Below, in pieces: positions 44,020 to 52,649 of a stretch of DNA of 64,000 bases. Both the position numbers and the translations under genes were made by a program. Numbering within the stretch: the first letter of the stretch is position 1; the number at the start of each line of letters is the position of its first letter. Source of the DNA: Gemmatimonadota bacterium (GTDB lineage: Bacteria > Gemmatimonadota > Gemmatimonadetes > Longimicrobiales > Gaopeijiaceae); the NCBI GenBank assembly GCA_009838975.1, contig VXQO01000001.1, positions 1-64,000 of the forward strand, in the 5' to 3' direction. The notes under the pieces are model-generated. The model saw nothing but the letters and a program-made list of their open reading frames with translations, did no database searches and had not been told where the DNA came from.

Positions 44020-45831
44020 CTACGACACCGGCCGCCTCCTCACCGGCACGCTCAGCCGGCTCTGATAATCGCCCCCGTGATGGAACGTGATCGTGGCCGT
44101 CCGCGCGTCCGCCCCCGACTCGTGCGTGACCCGGCCGCCGCTGTTGTAGTTCTTCTGGAGCCACACGGAGTTGGGTGAGTTCAGGATCAAGCGCAGGCGG
44201 CTGCCCGCCGCGATCCGGCGCGCGAAGAATTGGAAGCCGTCGAAGCGGTACAGGTCGACCTCGCCCGGGGTCACCAGCTCCTCGGCCGTGCGCGAGTTGC
44301 GGTAGCGGGCGCGCATGATGTCGCCCGTCAGGAAAATGCTGGTGCCGTCGGGCATGATCTCGTAGACGGTGACCATGAAGTCGGTGTCGGGCACGTCGAG
44401 GCTGATCCACGCATCGAACTCCATGAAGCCCGCGAGGTCGGTCTCGGTCTCGAACGGCTCGGTGTGGTAGACGAGGCCGTTGTCGAACATGTTCAGCGCA
44501 AAGTGCTGGTTGAGCGGCTGCTCGCCCCAGAAGAAGTGTGAGAGGTTGTTGCCGGATTCGGAGCCTTCGAAGTGCCCGGGGCGGGTGTCGAGGGGGTCGT
44601 AGACGTAGGAGTCGGCCGGCGTGTTGCCGGTGGGCTCCGGGGCGAGCGTCCCCGAGCGAAAGACGTCGTTGGGGCGGCCGTCCGCGGAATCGAAGTAGTA
44701 GACGAGCTGGTCGTTGGCGACCTCCTCCAGCGCGTCCGCGTACTCCCAGGCGTCGCGGCCGGCGATATAGACCGCCACGCGCTTTTCGAGGAACCAGGGG
44801 CGCGGGCCGTCCTTCAGCGTCCAGTCGTACCACGCCTTGCGCAGCGAGTCCTGGGGGAGCAGCGCGTTGGGGCCGAACTCGAGCCCGCCCACGGACCCGA
44901 CCGAAGTGCCGACGCCGCCGTGGTTCCACGGGCCGATCACCAGGTAGTGCCCCGCCTTCGCCGCCTCGTTGCCGTGGCGCATGTGCATGCGGTAGTGCTG
45001 GAGCGCCCCGCGCTGGTCGCCGTCGTAGTGCCCGGTGATCGTCAGGATGGGGATGTCCATCGCCGCGAGCTGTTCGGGGTTGGGCGCGGACGCCAGCCAA
45101 TACTCGTCCGGCGTGGGGTGCTCCATCCACGTCTGGAAGCGCGTGGTGAGGTTGCCGACGATCTGGTCGAGCTCCGCGAAGGGGCGGTGGCTGAAGTACC
45201 GCTCGCCGAACGCGTCGGCCCACAGCTCCGCGTCGCCGAAGATGGTGCTCTGCGCGGCCTTCCCGCTGGTGAACGTCAGCCAGGTCATGTTGTAGGGCAC
45301 GTATACGTTGTGCACGAACGGGAAGTCGGTGCCGAGATAGGCCGCGGCGGCCGGCACGATCGACTCCAGGCTGGGCGGCAGCTCCTTGGCGGTCGCCCAC
45401 TGGTCCCACCCGCCGTACGACGCCCCGTACATCGCCACCTTCCCGTTCGACCATGGCTGTGCCGCGAGCCACTCGACGACGTCATGGCCGTCCTTGTCGG
45501 CGTCGTGGAAGGGCTCGAACACGCCGTCCGAGTTGCCGCGGCCACGCACATCGACCGCGGCGAAGACGTAGCCGCGGCGGGCGTAGTACCTCGCCTTCCC
45601 GTGGTACACATCCGCGATGTAGGGCGTGAAGCCCAGGATCACCGGCAGCGGTTCCGTCTGGTCCGCCGGCCGGTAGATTGTGCCGCGCAGTTCGGTGCCG
45701 TCCCGCACGGGTATGGTTACGCCCCACTCCATTTGCACGTCTGAGAGCTGCGCGCCCGCGGGAAGCGGCGTGACTGGCACGGCAGCGCTCAGTGCGGCCG
45801 CCACGCAAACAAAGAATCGCCCGAATGACAT
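44020..45831 (-). CDS. CocE/NonD-family secreted hydrolase
   Basis: A 603-residue X-Pro dipeptidyl-peptidase/CocE-type hydrolase. Signal peptide, then an alpha/beta hydrolase fold with nucleophile motif GASYGGW, Asp in GHYDGDQRG, and His in GPWNHGG. The C-terminal jelly-roll domain typical of CocE is present (ADSYVYDPLDTRPG onward). GAGG lies 5 bases before ATG 45831, favouring it over an upstream ATG at 45864. It acts on esters or acyl-peptide-like substrates; precise substrate unknown. Confidence 0.88.
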   Translation of the reverse strand: MSFGRFFVCVAAALSAAVPVTPLPAGAQLSDVQMEWGVTIPVRDGTELRGTIYRPADQTEPLPVILGFTPYIADVYHGKARYYARRGYVFAAVDVRGRGNSDGVFEPFHDADKDGHDVVEWLAAQPWSNGKVAMYGASYGGWDQWATAKELPPSLESIVPAAAAYLGTDFPFVHNVYVPYNMTWLTFTSGKAAQSTIFGDAELWADAFGERYFSHRPFAELDQIVGNLTTRFQTWMEHPTPDEYWLASAPNPEQLAAMDIPILTITGHYDGDQRGALQHYRMHMRHGNEAAKAGHYLVIGPWNHGGVGTSVGSVGGLEFGPNALLPQDSLRKAWYDWTLKDGPRPWFLEKRVAVYIAGRDAWEYADALEEVANDQLVYYFDSADGRPNDVFRSGTLAPEPTGNTPADSYVYDPLDTRPGHFEGSESGNNLSHFFWGEQPLNQHFALNMFDNGLVYHTEPFETETDLAGFMEFDAWISLDVPDTDFMVTVYEIMPDGTSIFLTGDIMRARYRNSRTAEELVTPGEVDLYRFDGFQFFARRIAAGSRLRLILNSPNSVWLQKNYNSGGRVTHESGADARTATITFHHGGDYQSRLSVPVRRRPVS

Positions 45832-45974
45832 CGAAGCCTCGCTTTTGACGGATTTGGAGGGCAATGGTGTGAGTCGGCCATTGCGGCGACCACGCCGTTC
45901 AAGCTCGGGCGCACCCGTGCGGCGTGCAACGAATGGTCGCGCTACAGGCTCCTGCTACATTTCCCGACCCGCTC

Positions 45975-47471
45975 ATGCATACGCTCGCAGCCCCCATGCA
46001 CGCCCTCCCCCTGGACGTCATGCGCGTCCTGGCGGGTGGCGTCCTCTTCTTCTACTTCCTGAACGCGCTGCGGCAAGCCGGCGATTTCAGCGACTCCGAC
46101 GGCCTGATCGACCACCGGCTGTCCTCCCGGCTGTTCCCCCCGACCCGGATCAGCCTTTTCCAGCCAGGGATGCCCGGGTGGATCTTCCGCGCCGTCCAAG
46201 TGGGCGCATGCGTCGCGTCGCTGCTGGTGATCGTCGGGTACCACCCCCGGCCCGCGGCTGCATACCTCTTCGCAGCGGCCGTATCGACCTACCGCTGGAA
46301 CGCCCTCGTCGCCTATCTGGACGACAGCATCGTCCACGTGTTCTGCCTGTGGCTGCTCCTGCTGCCCATCGGCAGCACCCTGAACCTGCCCGACCTCCTG
46401 GACGCCGGCGCGGCCACAACCGCAGCAGCATGGACGGCGGCCATCGCAGACTGGTCCACCGCAACCGTTCCCGGCACCGCACCCCGAGCTTTCATGGCCA
46501 ACATGGCGCTCATCTATCTGGTGGCCGGGCTGTACAAGTTCTCCAGTCCCATGTGGCGGGGCGGCTCCGCCTTGCACGCCGCGCTGAAGATGCCGATCGC
46601 CCGCGCTCCGGGCTTCTGGACGATCCGCCACCGAACCTTCCTGCGTCTGGTGACCCACGCCGCGCTGATCCTGGAACCGCTGTTCGTCCTGATCTTCGTG
46701 CTTCCCGCCAACTCGCCCGCCAAGTGGGCGCTCCTGGCGGCCGCGATCGTGTTTCACGCAGGCATCATCGCGACCCTGAAGATCCCGTACTCGAACGCGC
46801 TCATGCTGGCCGCGTTCGCGATCCCGTTCGCGCCGGAACTCATGCAGGGCGGGCTGCAACCCGCCGGGCCAGCGTCCATCGCCACAGCCGCGCCCGGCAA
46901 CGGGCCGGCGGCAGCCGCCGCGATCACTCTCGTCGCCCTCCTGGCGATCATGAGCGTCTGGCAGGCGACCAGGGCCTGGCTCCAGCTCCCCGGACCGGGT
47001 CAGCCGTACTCCTCCAACCGCTGGGCGAACCCCGTGCGCGCGCTCCTCTGGCTTGTGGGGATCTTCCAGAGCTACCGCCTCTTCGACTGGGTCGATGCGC
47101 GCAACTACCATGTCCGTTACGAGGTGTGGAAGCTCTCCTCGCAGCGTACCGAACGCGTCGAGCCGCGCACACTTTTCCCGGACAGCATGCGCCACCTTCT
47201 CCTCCAGTCCTATTTCATCGACAACATCTGGCTGCAGATGGGAGCCGAGGAGCGCGAAGCCGTGCGCAGGTCTCTGCTGGAGAGGCACGCCCGCAGATTC
47301 GCGCGCGCCCACCCCGACGCGGGCGAGATCGAAGCGGTCGCGGTCGTCCAGCGGATCACCCCGGACAACCTGGAGTTGACCCGGGGTGAGGAGCTTCCGC
47401 TGATGCGCTTCACCTGCGCCGGCGGCCGGGCCGAGGTGCGGTTCCCCGACGACCCCGACCCCCCCACCTGA
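45975..47471 (+). CDS. HTTM/vitamin-K carboxylase-like membrane protein
   Basis: A 498-residue polytopic protein with about ten hydrophobic helices in residues ~10-340 (e.g. ALPLDVMRVLAGGVLFFYFLNAL, LLVIVGYHPRP, WALLAAAIVFHAGIIA). FMANMALIYLVAGLYKFSSPMWRGG is the HTTM (horizontally transferred transmembrane) family signature, related to vitamin K-dependent gamma-glutamyl carboxylase. The C-terminal ~120 residues are soluble. No clear Shine-Dalgarno precedes the ATG. It ends 7 bases before an asparagine synthetase, so the two form an operon. Confidence 0.82.
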   Translation: MHTLAAPMHALPLDVMRVLAGGVLFFYFLNALRQAGDFSDSDGLIDHRLSSRLFPPTRISLFQPGMPGWIFRAVQVGACVASLLVIVGYHPRPAAAYLFAAAVSTYRWNALVAYLDDSIVHVFCLWLLLLPIGSTLNLPDLLDAGAATTAAAWTAAIADWSTATVPGTAPRAFMANMALIYLVAGLYKFSSPMWRGGSALHAALKMPIARAPGFWTIRHRTFLRLVTHAALILEPLFVLIFVLPANSPAKWALLAAAIVFHAGIIATLKIPYSNALMLAAFAIPFAPELMQGGLQPAGPASIATAAPGNGPAAAAAITLVALLAIMSVWQATRAWLQLPGPGQPYSSNRWANPVRALLWLVGIFQSYRLFDWVDARNYHVRYEVWKLSSQRTERVEPRTLFPDSMRHLLLQSYFIDNIWLQMGAEEREAVRRSLLERHARRFARAHPDAGEIEAVAVVQRITPDNLELTRGEELPLMRFTCAGGRAEVRFPDDPDPPT

Positions 47472-47478
47472 ACCACCG

Positions 47479-49422
47479 ATGTGTGGAATCGCCGCAATCC
47501 TGTCCCCCGACGGCCCGGTCCCCGCACAGGCACTGCGCCGCGCCACCACCGCGCTGCGCCACCGCGGGCCCGACGGAGAGGGCACCTGGATCGCTCCGTC
47601 CGGACGCGCGGGCCTGGGTCACACGCTCCTCGCCATCACGGATCCCGAAGGCCAACAGCCGATCGCGAGCGAGGACGGACGCCTGCACATCATCCACAAC
47701 GGCCAGTTCTACGACTACCGGCGCATCCGCGCGTCGCTCGAGGCGAGGGGCCACCGGTTCCGCACACGCTCGGACAGCGAAATCGCGCTCCACCTGTACG
47801 AGGACCTGGGTCCGGAGTGCCTGGAGCGCCTGCGGGGACAGTTCGCTTTTGTGATTTGGGATGAAGAGAGCGGCGTCCTCTTCGCGGCGCGCGACCGATT
47901 CGGCCTGAAGCCGCTCTTTCATGCCGAGAAGGAAGGCCGCCTCTATCTTGCGTCCGAGGCCAAGGCCCTGGTGGCCGCCGGTATCGCGCCTTCCTGGGAC
48001 TCGCGGGGCGTCTACCACGCACTCCACGCCTGCCCCGACGAGCGACTCTCGCTCTTCCACGGCATCTCCCAGGTGCCACCGGGGCATTTTCTGCAGGCGG
48101 ACGGATCCGGCGTGCGCCTGAAACGCTACTGGGATCTGCCGCTGACGCCCGGCCGCTCCCGGGCCGCCCGATTTCGCCGCGCGCAGCACCCCGCACCGAC
48201 ACCGGACGCCGCCATCGAGCGGGTCCGTGAACTTACCGAGGAGTCGGTAGCGCTGCGCATGGTGGCCGCCGTGCCCGTGGGGTGCCTGCTGAGCGGCGGG
48301 CTGGACTCGTCGGCGGTGCTCGGGGTGGCGGCATCCTGCACCGACGAGGCCGTCGCCGCCTTCACGGTCGGATTCGAGCGCCTGGACTACGACGAGAGCA
48401 CCGGGGCCCGCGAGGCGGCCGCGGCGGCCGGGGGGAACCATACCGTGGTCACCGCTTCGGACGGCGACCTGGCCGATCACTTCGTCGACGCCGTGTTCCA
48501 CGCCGAGACGCTCCAGTACAACACGCACGGCGCGGCGCGGTATTTGCTCAGCCGTGGCGTCCGCGACGCCGGCTACAAGTCGGTGTTGGCGGGCGAGGGC
48601 GCCGACGAGGCCTTCTTCGGCTACGAGTTCCTCCGTGCGGCGGCGGGCGCAGCCCGTGGCTCCGGCGCCGGTGCCCTCCCACGCGTTCTCGCCCGTCTCC
48701 CCCGTATCGCCGCAGCCCTGCTGCGCTCGCCTTCGCGCCACCAACCCGGCCTGGCCGCCGCCTCACCCTGGCTCGCGCGCCTCGCGCTCCTGCTTCCGGC
48801 GGCGCCCTCGCTCTTCACCCGCCTCGCGCGCGGCCTCGGCCACATCCGCGCGGTGTGCTCCCGCGACTTCCTGGACGACTTCGCCGGGTACGACCTCTAC
48901 CGCGCGTACTACCGCCGCTGCCGGCGGACGGCCGACCTGTCACGGCGCGAACCCGCCCGGCGACTCCTCTACCTCTGGCTGCACTCCCTATTCGCCAACT
49001 ACCACCTGGCCGCCGACCGCCTCGACATGGCGCACGGCGTCGAGGTTCGCCTCCCCTTCCTCGACCACCACCTCTTCGAATACACGAACAGGCTCCCCGT
49101 CTCCCTTCTCGCCCACCATCCCCGCGAGAAGCACCTGCTGCGCGAGGCCATGCGCCCGTACATCCCCGACCCCGTCTACGACCGCGTAAAGCGTCCGTTC
49201 ATGGGACCATCGGCGGTCGGCACGGACGGCCCGCTCCACGACTTCCTGCAGGACACCCTGCGCGGGGAGGCCGTGCGCGCGGTCCCGTTCCTGGATCACC
49301 CCGCGGTCGCGCGCCTGCTGGACCGGTTGCCCGCGCTTCCCGCCGAAGACCGCCCTTCGCTCGATTCGCTCATGCTCATGCTGGCGTCGGTGGCGGTGTT
49401 GCAGGAGCGGTATCGGCTGTAG
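47479..49422 (+). CDS. asnB: Asparagine synthetase (glutamine-hydrolysing), AsnB-type
   Basis: A 647-residue amidotransferase. The N-terminal class II glutaminase has Cys2 (MCGIAAIL) and HRGPDGEG, NGQFYDY. The C-terminal synthetase carries the PP-loop SGGLDSSAV near residue 271, with EGADEAFFGYEF and AHGVEVRLPFLDH. Long, AsnB-like proteins also act in exopolysaccharide, peptide or natural-product clusters. The linked HTTM gene suggests a specialised role rather than simple asparagine supply (inference). Confidence 0.9.
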   Translation: MCGIAAILSPDGPVPAQALRRATTALRHRGPDGEGTWIAPSGRAGLGHTLLAITDPEGQQPIASEDGRLHIIHNGQFYDYRRIRASLEARGHRFRTRSDSEIALHLYEDLGPECLERLRGQFAFVIWDEESGVLFAARDRFGLKPLFHAEKEGRLYLASEAKALVAAGIAPSWDSRGVYHALHACPDERLSLFHGISQVPPGHFLQADGSGVRLKRYWDLPLTPGRSRAARFRRAQHPAPTPDAAIERVRELTEESVALRMVAAVPVGCLLSGGLDSSAVLGVAASCTDEAVAAFTVGFERLDYDESTGAREAAAAAGGNHTVVTASDGDLADHFVDAVFHAETLQYNTHGAARYLLSRGVRDAGYKSVLAGEGADEAFFGYEFLRAAAGAARGSGAGALPRVLARLPRIAAALLRSPSRHQPGLAAASPWLARLALLLPAAPSLFTRLARGLGHIRAVCSRDFLDDFAGYDLYRAYYRRCRRTADLSRREPARRLLYLWLHSLFANYHLAADRLDMAHGVEVRLPFLDHHLFEYTNRLPVSLLAHHPREKHLLREAMRPYIPDPVYDRVKRPFMGPSAVGTDGPLHDFLQDTLRGEAVRAVPFLDHPAVARLLDRLPALPAEDRPSLDSLMLMLASVAVLQERYRL

Positions 49423-49440
49423 AAACCCTATCCAAACGAA

Positions 49441-49457
49441 CATAAGCGGCTTATGAT
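49441..49457 (+). promoter_or_regulatory. Palindrome overlapping a TATGAT -10 box before the AbiEii-type operon
   Basis: CATAAG-CGG-CTTATG (49441-49455) is a perfect 6-bp inverted repeat. TATGAT at 49452-49457 overlaps its right arm, and the ATG is 6 bases further on at 49464. This arrangement fits a leaderless promoter repressed by a protein bound to the palindrome. Confidence 0.45.
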
Positions 49458-49463
49458 GTCTGC

Positions 49464-49730
49464 ATGGAAAGCGACATCCGGAGATACCTGGCCGAAATCG
49501 GCCGGAAAGGGGGCAGGAAGAGCCGTCGCTCTCTCGACCCCGAGATGGCCCGGGCAATGGTACGGGTCCGCGAGGCCCGACGGGCGTTTCGCGAGTTTCA
49601 CGCCACGTGCTTCTGGTCCTATCGCAAGGATCTGGAAATCGGCCCGGCCGATGTGGACTGGGTGGCCGAGACGCTGAAGAAGAACGGCGACATGAGGGCG
49701 TGGCGGATGGCGGGGCGACTGTGCCGCTAA
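49464..49730 (+). CDS. Small putative partner (antitoxin-like) of an AbiEii nucleotidyltransferase
   Basis: An 88-residue basic-to-neutral protein, mostly helical, with GRKGGRKSRRSL near the N-terminus. I do not recognise a named family. It is too short for AbiEi and has no clear HTH. Its stop overlaps the start of the nucleotidyltransferase gene by 10 bases, the usual arrangement of toxin-antitoxin pairs, so an antitoxin role is inferred from position. Possible autoregulation through the upstream palindrome. Confidence 0.55.
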   Translation: MESDIRRYLAEIGRKGGRKSRRSLDPEMARAMVRVREARRAFREFHATCFWSYRKDLEIGPADVDWVAETLKKNGDMRAWRMAGRLCR

Positions 49731-50557
49731 CCCGTCTACAGCAGGAAGTGTTGGCGTTGTTGGCGCGCTCCAGAGATTCGGATGGCTATCTGGCGGGGGG
49801 AACGGCGTTCAATCTTGCATCGACGTCGCGCCGCTTCAGCGACGACATCGACTTCTTTCACGACTCCGTCGAGGCCGTGGCGGAATCGTTCGCACGTGAT
49901 CGCAGCATGCTGGACACAGCTGGCTACCGCCTCGAGATCCGGCTCAGCCAACCCGGTCATATCCGCGCGCTCGTCAGCACTGATGATCAGTCAACGCTGA
50001 TCGACTGGGCCCGCGACTCGGCATGGCGTTTCATGCCCCTGGTCGAGGAGGAGACGGGCGGCCTGCTGCTGCACGAGGTGGACCTGGCGATCAACAAGGT
50101 TCTGACCCTCGCCGGTCGCGATGAGATACGGGATTTCGTGGACATCATGCAGGCGCACGAGGATGTCCTGCCCCTGGGGGCCATGATCTGGGCGGCCGTC
50201 GGGAAGGACCCTGGCTTCACTCCGATGTCGTTGCTCGAGCAGTTGAAGCGACGCGGTCGCTACCGACCCGAGGACGTGGCACGACTAGTCCTTGCCGTGC
50301 CGTTCGATCTCAACAAAGCCAGGACAGCGTGGCGAGCGGCACTCGCCGAAGCGGACAGTTTCATCCGCGAAAGGCCGCACGACGAGGTCGGGTGCCTCTA
50401 CTATTCCTCAAGGCGAGATCGTTTCGCCGCGCCGTCTTCCGGGCTCTCCCTGGAGGAACAGGGGTTGGTGACCCACTTCGGTGAGCCAGGAGGGATCCTG
50501 CCGAGGGTTGCGGCAGCCGAGCGCCAGCTCACTGTCCCCCGCGACGAAGCCAAATGA
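49721..50557 (+). CDS. AbiEii-type nucleotidyltransferase, putative toxin
   Basis: A 278-residue nucleotidyltransferase of the AbiEii/type IV toxin family. The motif GGTAFNL is followed by FSDDIDFFH, the DxD metal site. The GTG at 49721 was chosen because it overlaps the previous stop and starts the conserved helix LTRLQQEVLALL. Family members transfer nucleotides to RNA or other targets and give phage-defence or growth-inhibition phenotypes; neither was tested here. Its 3' end overlaps the convergent gene by 29 bases. Confidence 0.8.
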   Translation: MPLTRLQQEVLALLARSRDSDGYLAGGTAFNLASTSRRFSDDIDFFHDSVEAVAESFARDRSMLDTAGYRLEIRLSQPGHIRALVSTDDQSTLIDWARDSAWRFMPLVEEETGGLLLHEVDLAINKVLTLAGRDEIRDFVDIMQAHEDVLPLGAMIWAAVGKDPGFTPMSLLEQLKRRGRYRPEDVARLVLAVPFDLNKARTAWRAALAEADSFIRERPHDEVGCLYYSSRRDRFAAPSSGLSLEEQGLVTHFGEPGGILPRVAAAERQLTVPRDEAK

Positions 50558-51623
50558 GAACCACGCCGCACGAGGAGCCGGTCCCCCAGTACTGCGGTGG
50601 TATCCCCGCCGTGTTGCGATAGACCTCGACGCCAGCTACTGCGGAGGGGTTCACGATATCGTCAATCCCGGCCGGGTCACGGCCACCGCCAATCCTGATA
50701 CCTTCGAGGTAAACGGTCGGAATGCACTCCGTACCCATCCTTCGAAAGGCAAGAAACCCTCGACTTGGCATGTCCGGATTGGGCACTGTCGTCACACCGG
50801 GAAACCGCATCAACGCAGCGGTAAGCTGGACCGGATTCCAGAACTCAATGTCCTCGCGATCCAGAAAATCGCCCCAGCCGTCCTCTTCGCGCTGGTAGAA
50901 TCCCACCCGGCGCAGGTTCCTGTCCTGTCTGTCCACCGTCACCTCGATCGGGTCCAGCGCGATCGCGTCGACAGCGAGTGCAATGTGGAGCTTGACGACA
51001 TGCTCCGTCTCCACCTCGATCGACTCCGTGCGCGGCCGGTATCCCAGATGGGAAAACACGACATCGTGGCGCCCGGGGATCAACTCGGAAAGAGTGAAGC
51101 GGCCGTCCTCGTCCGTAGTCGCCACACGCCCGATTCCGGCGACGTTGACGACGACGTCGGGAACCGGCTGCCCGTTCACCTGATCCGTGACGATCCCCAC
51201 GATCCCGGTGATCATTCCGTCGCTGGGCTCCCCGATGGGCGTCAGGCCGAGGAAGAACTCCCCAGGCCGGTCGATCGTCAGGTCCCCGTCCAGGGGCTGG
51301 TAGTCCCGGTGAACCAGCCCGAGGTTGTACACACCGTGCGGAACGCTATCGAGAACGAACTGGCCCTGGTCATCAGTCACCACGGTCAGGCCCAACGCTT
51401 CCAACACGACGACCACACCGGCGACGGGTTGTCCGTTGGCGTCGTTCACCACGTTGCCGGTCACCGTCACCGTGCCGGCTTCCTGTGTCTCCTGCGCAAC
51501 CGTGGTTGGCACGTACAGGGCGCTGACCAATGCAAGAAGGAGGATCAGTCGGCGAAGAGACACGGCTCTTTTCGCTCTGTCGCGAGGCGTCGTGCGGCCG
51601 TCGCAGCCTGCGCGGGCGGACAT
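50529..51623 (-). CDS. Secreted carboxypeptidase-regulatory-like/TonB-plug-like protein
   Basis: A 364-residue secreted protein. Signal peptide (LRRLILLLALVSALYVPTTVAQ), then two carboxypeptidase-regulatory-like repeats (TVTGNVVNDANGQPVAGVVVVL and ITGIVGIVTDQVNGQPVPDVVV). The C-terminal ~110 residues resemble a TonB-receptor plug-type beta domain (TVYLEGIRIGGG, AGVEVYRNTAGIPPQY). There is no long beta-barrel, so it is not a complete receptor. Third gene of a likely operon with the two upstream minus-strand genes. Confidence 0.72.
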   Translation of the reverse strand: MSARAGCDGRTTPRDRAKRAVSLRRLILLLALVSALYVPTTVAQETQEAGTVTVTGNVVNDANGQPVAGVVVVLEALGLTVVTDDQGQFVLDSVPHGVYNLGLVHRDYQPLDGDLTIDRPGEFFLGLTPIGEPSDGMITGIVGIVTDQVNGQPVPDVVVNVAGIGRVATTDEDGRFTLSELIPGRHDVVFSHLGYRPRTESIEVETEHVVKLHIALAVDAIALDPIEVTVDRQDRNLRRVGFYQREEDGWGDFLDREDIEFWNPVQLTAALMRFPGVTTVPNPDMPSRGFLAFRRMGTECIPTVYLEGIRIGGGRDPAGIDDIVNPSAVAGVEVYRNTAGIPPQYWGTGSSCGVVLIWLRRGGQ

Positions 51624-51640
51624 CCCAAGGCCCCTACGCA

Positions 51641-52645
51641 CTAGGTCGCCGCCGGCCTCACCACGACCCTGACCTCGACATCCGCCAGCAGTCCACCGTC
51701 GTCCGCGCGGCCCCGCACTACGTAGGTCCCCGGCCGGTCGAAGGTCACGTTGACGGTCCACCGGCCGTCTTCGGGCAGCTCGGGCGGTACCCAGAGCGGC
51801 GACCAGGGTGAGTTGGCCCCGGTGCGGGTGTCTTCCCACACTTTGATCTGGGGTGGATCGAAGGTGACCGAGGCATCCGCTTCGAGGCCGTCTGCGCCTT
51901 CGTTCCGGCCCCTGTAGAGGAACCACGACATGAACAGCCCGTTCACCTTCTGGACGGTGATCCGCGATGGCGGCGTGATCTGTCTGCGGCTGAATGTCGG
52001 GGGTGCGTTCCAGATCGAGTCGGCGCGCGCGGAATCCTCGGCCGTTTCGGGTGGCGGGGGCGGCGGTCGGCGACGGGATCGGAGCAGCCCGTCGTCCTCC
52101 ACGAGTGCCGTGATCGTGATCGGGACGCCCACGCTGGCTTCGCGCTCGGCCGGCCCCTCGAGGGTGATGGTCGGAGGCTGGTTGCCGCGCACCGTCGCGT
52201 TGCTGGACCCGGCTCCGAGGGCGCCCGTCTCGGACATGATCACCATATTGTCCACGACGTAGTCGGGCCGGAGCGTCGCGTACGCCCGCTCGGTGACTCC
52301 GTTGCTGGTCAGGGTCCACACCAGTTCCCGGTCGCCCCAGTCGGCGGGCACACGGACCTTGAAGACGAAGCGGTTGCGGCGCGGCAGGAAGTGGGTCGGC
52401 TGTCCCCGGTCGGCGGGGCCGGGAGAGAAGCTGTTGTCCTCGCCGACCGGCACGTCGATCCTCTCGAGCCAGTTCCGGTTCATGTAGCCGAAGAGGAAGC
52501 TGAACGAGCCGTCCTCGTTGCGCTCCCAGCCCTCGAATGCGGGGGCGACGTTCTGGCCGTGCTGGTAGGTCTGGCCGGCGACCGGGTCGGAAGCGGGCCA
52601 GGCGCCGAGCAGGAGCAGCGCCGCTGCCGCAACCCTTCCTCCCAC
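51641..52645 (-). CDS. Secreted Ig-like protein of unknown function
   Basis: About 334 residues from the GTG at 52645. N-terminal hydrophobic segment VAAAALLLLGAWPASDPVAGQ, then beta-rich segments. FDRPGTYVVRGRADDGGLLADV near the C-terminus is Ig-like. A Pro-rich linker (RRRPPPPPPE) is in the middle. An ATG at 52729 would lengthen it by 28 residues but overlaps the preceding gene by 80 bases, so the GTG is preferred. I do not recognise a specific family. Confidence 0.6.
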   Translation of the reverse strand: MGGRVAAAALLLLGAWPASDPVAGQTYQHGQNVAPAFEGWERNEDGSFSFLFGYMNRNWLERIDVPVGEDNSFSPGPADRGQPTHFLPRRNRFVFKVRVPADWGDRELVWTLTSNGVTERAYATLRPDYVVDNMVIMSETGALGAGSSNATVRGNQPPTITLEGPAEREASVGVPITITALVEDDGLLRSRRRPPPPPPETAEDSARADSIWNAPPTFSRRQITPPSRITVQKVNGLFMSWFLYRGRNEGADGLEADASVTFDPPQIKVWEDTRTGANSPWSPLWVPPELPEDGRWTVNVTFDRPGTYVVRGRADDGGLLADVEVRVVVRPAAT

Positions 52646-52649
52646 GCCG

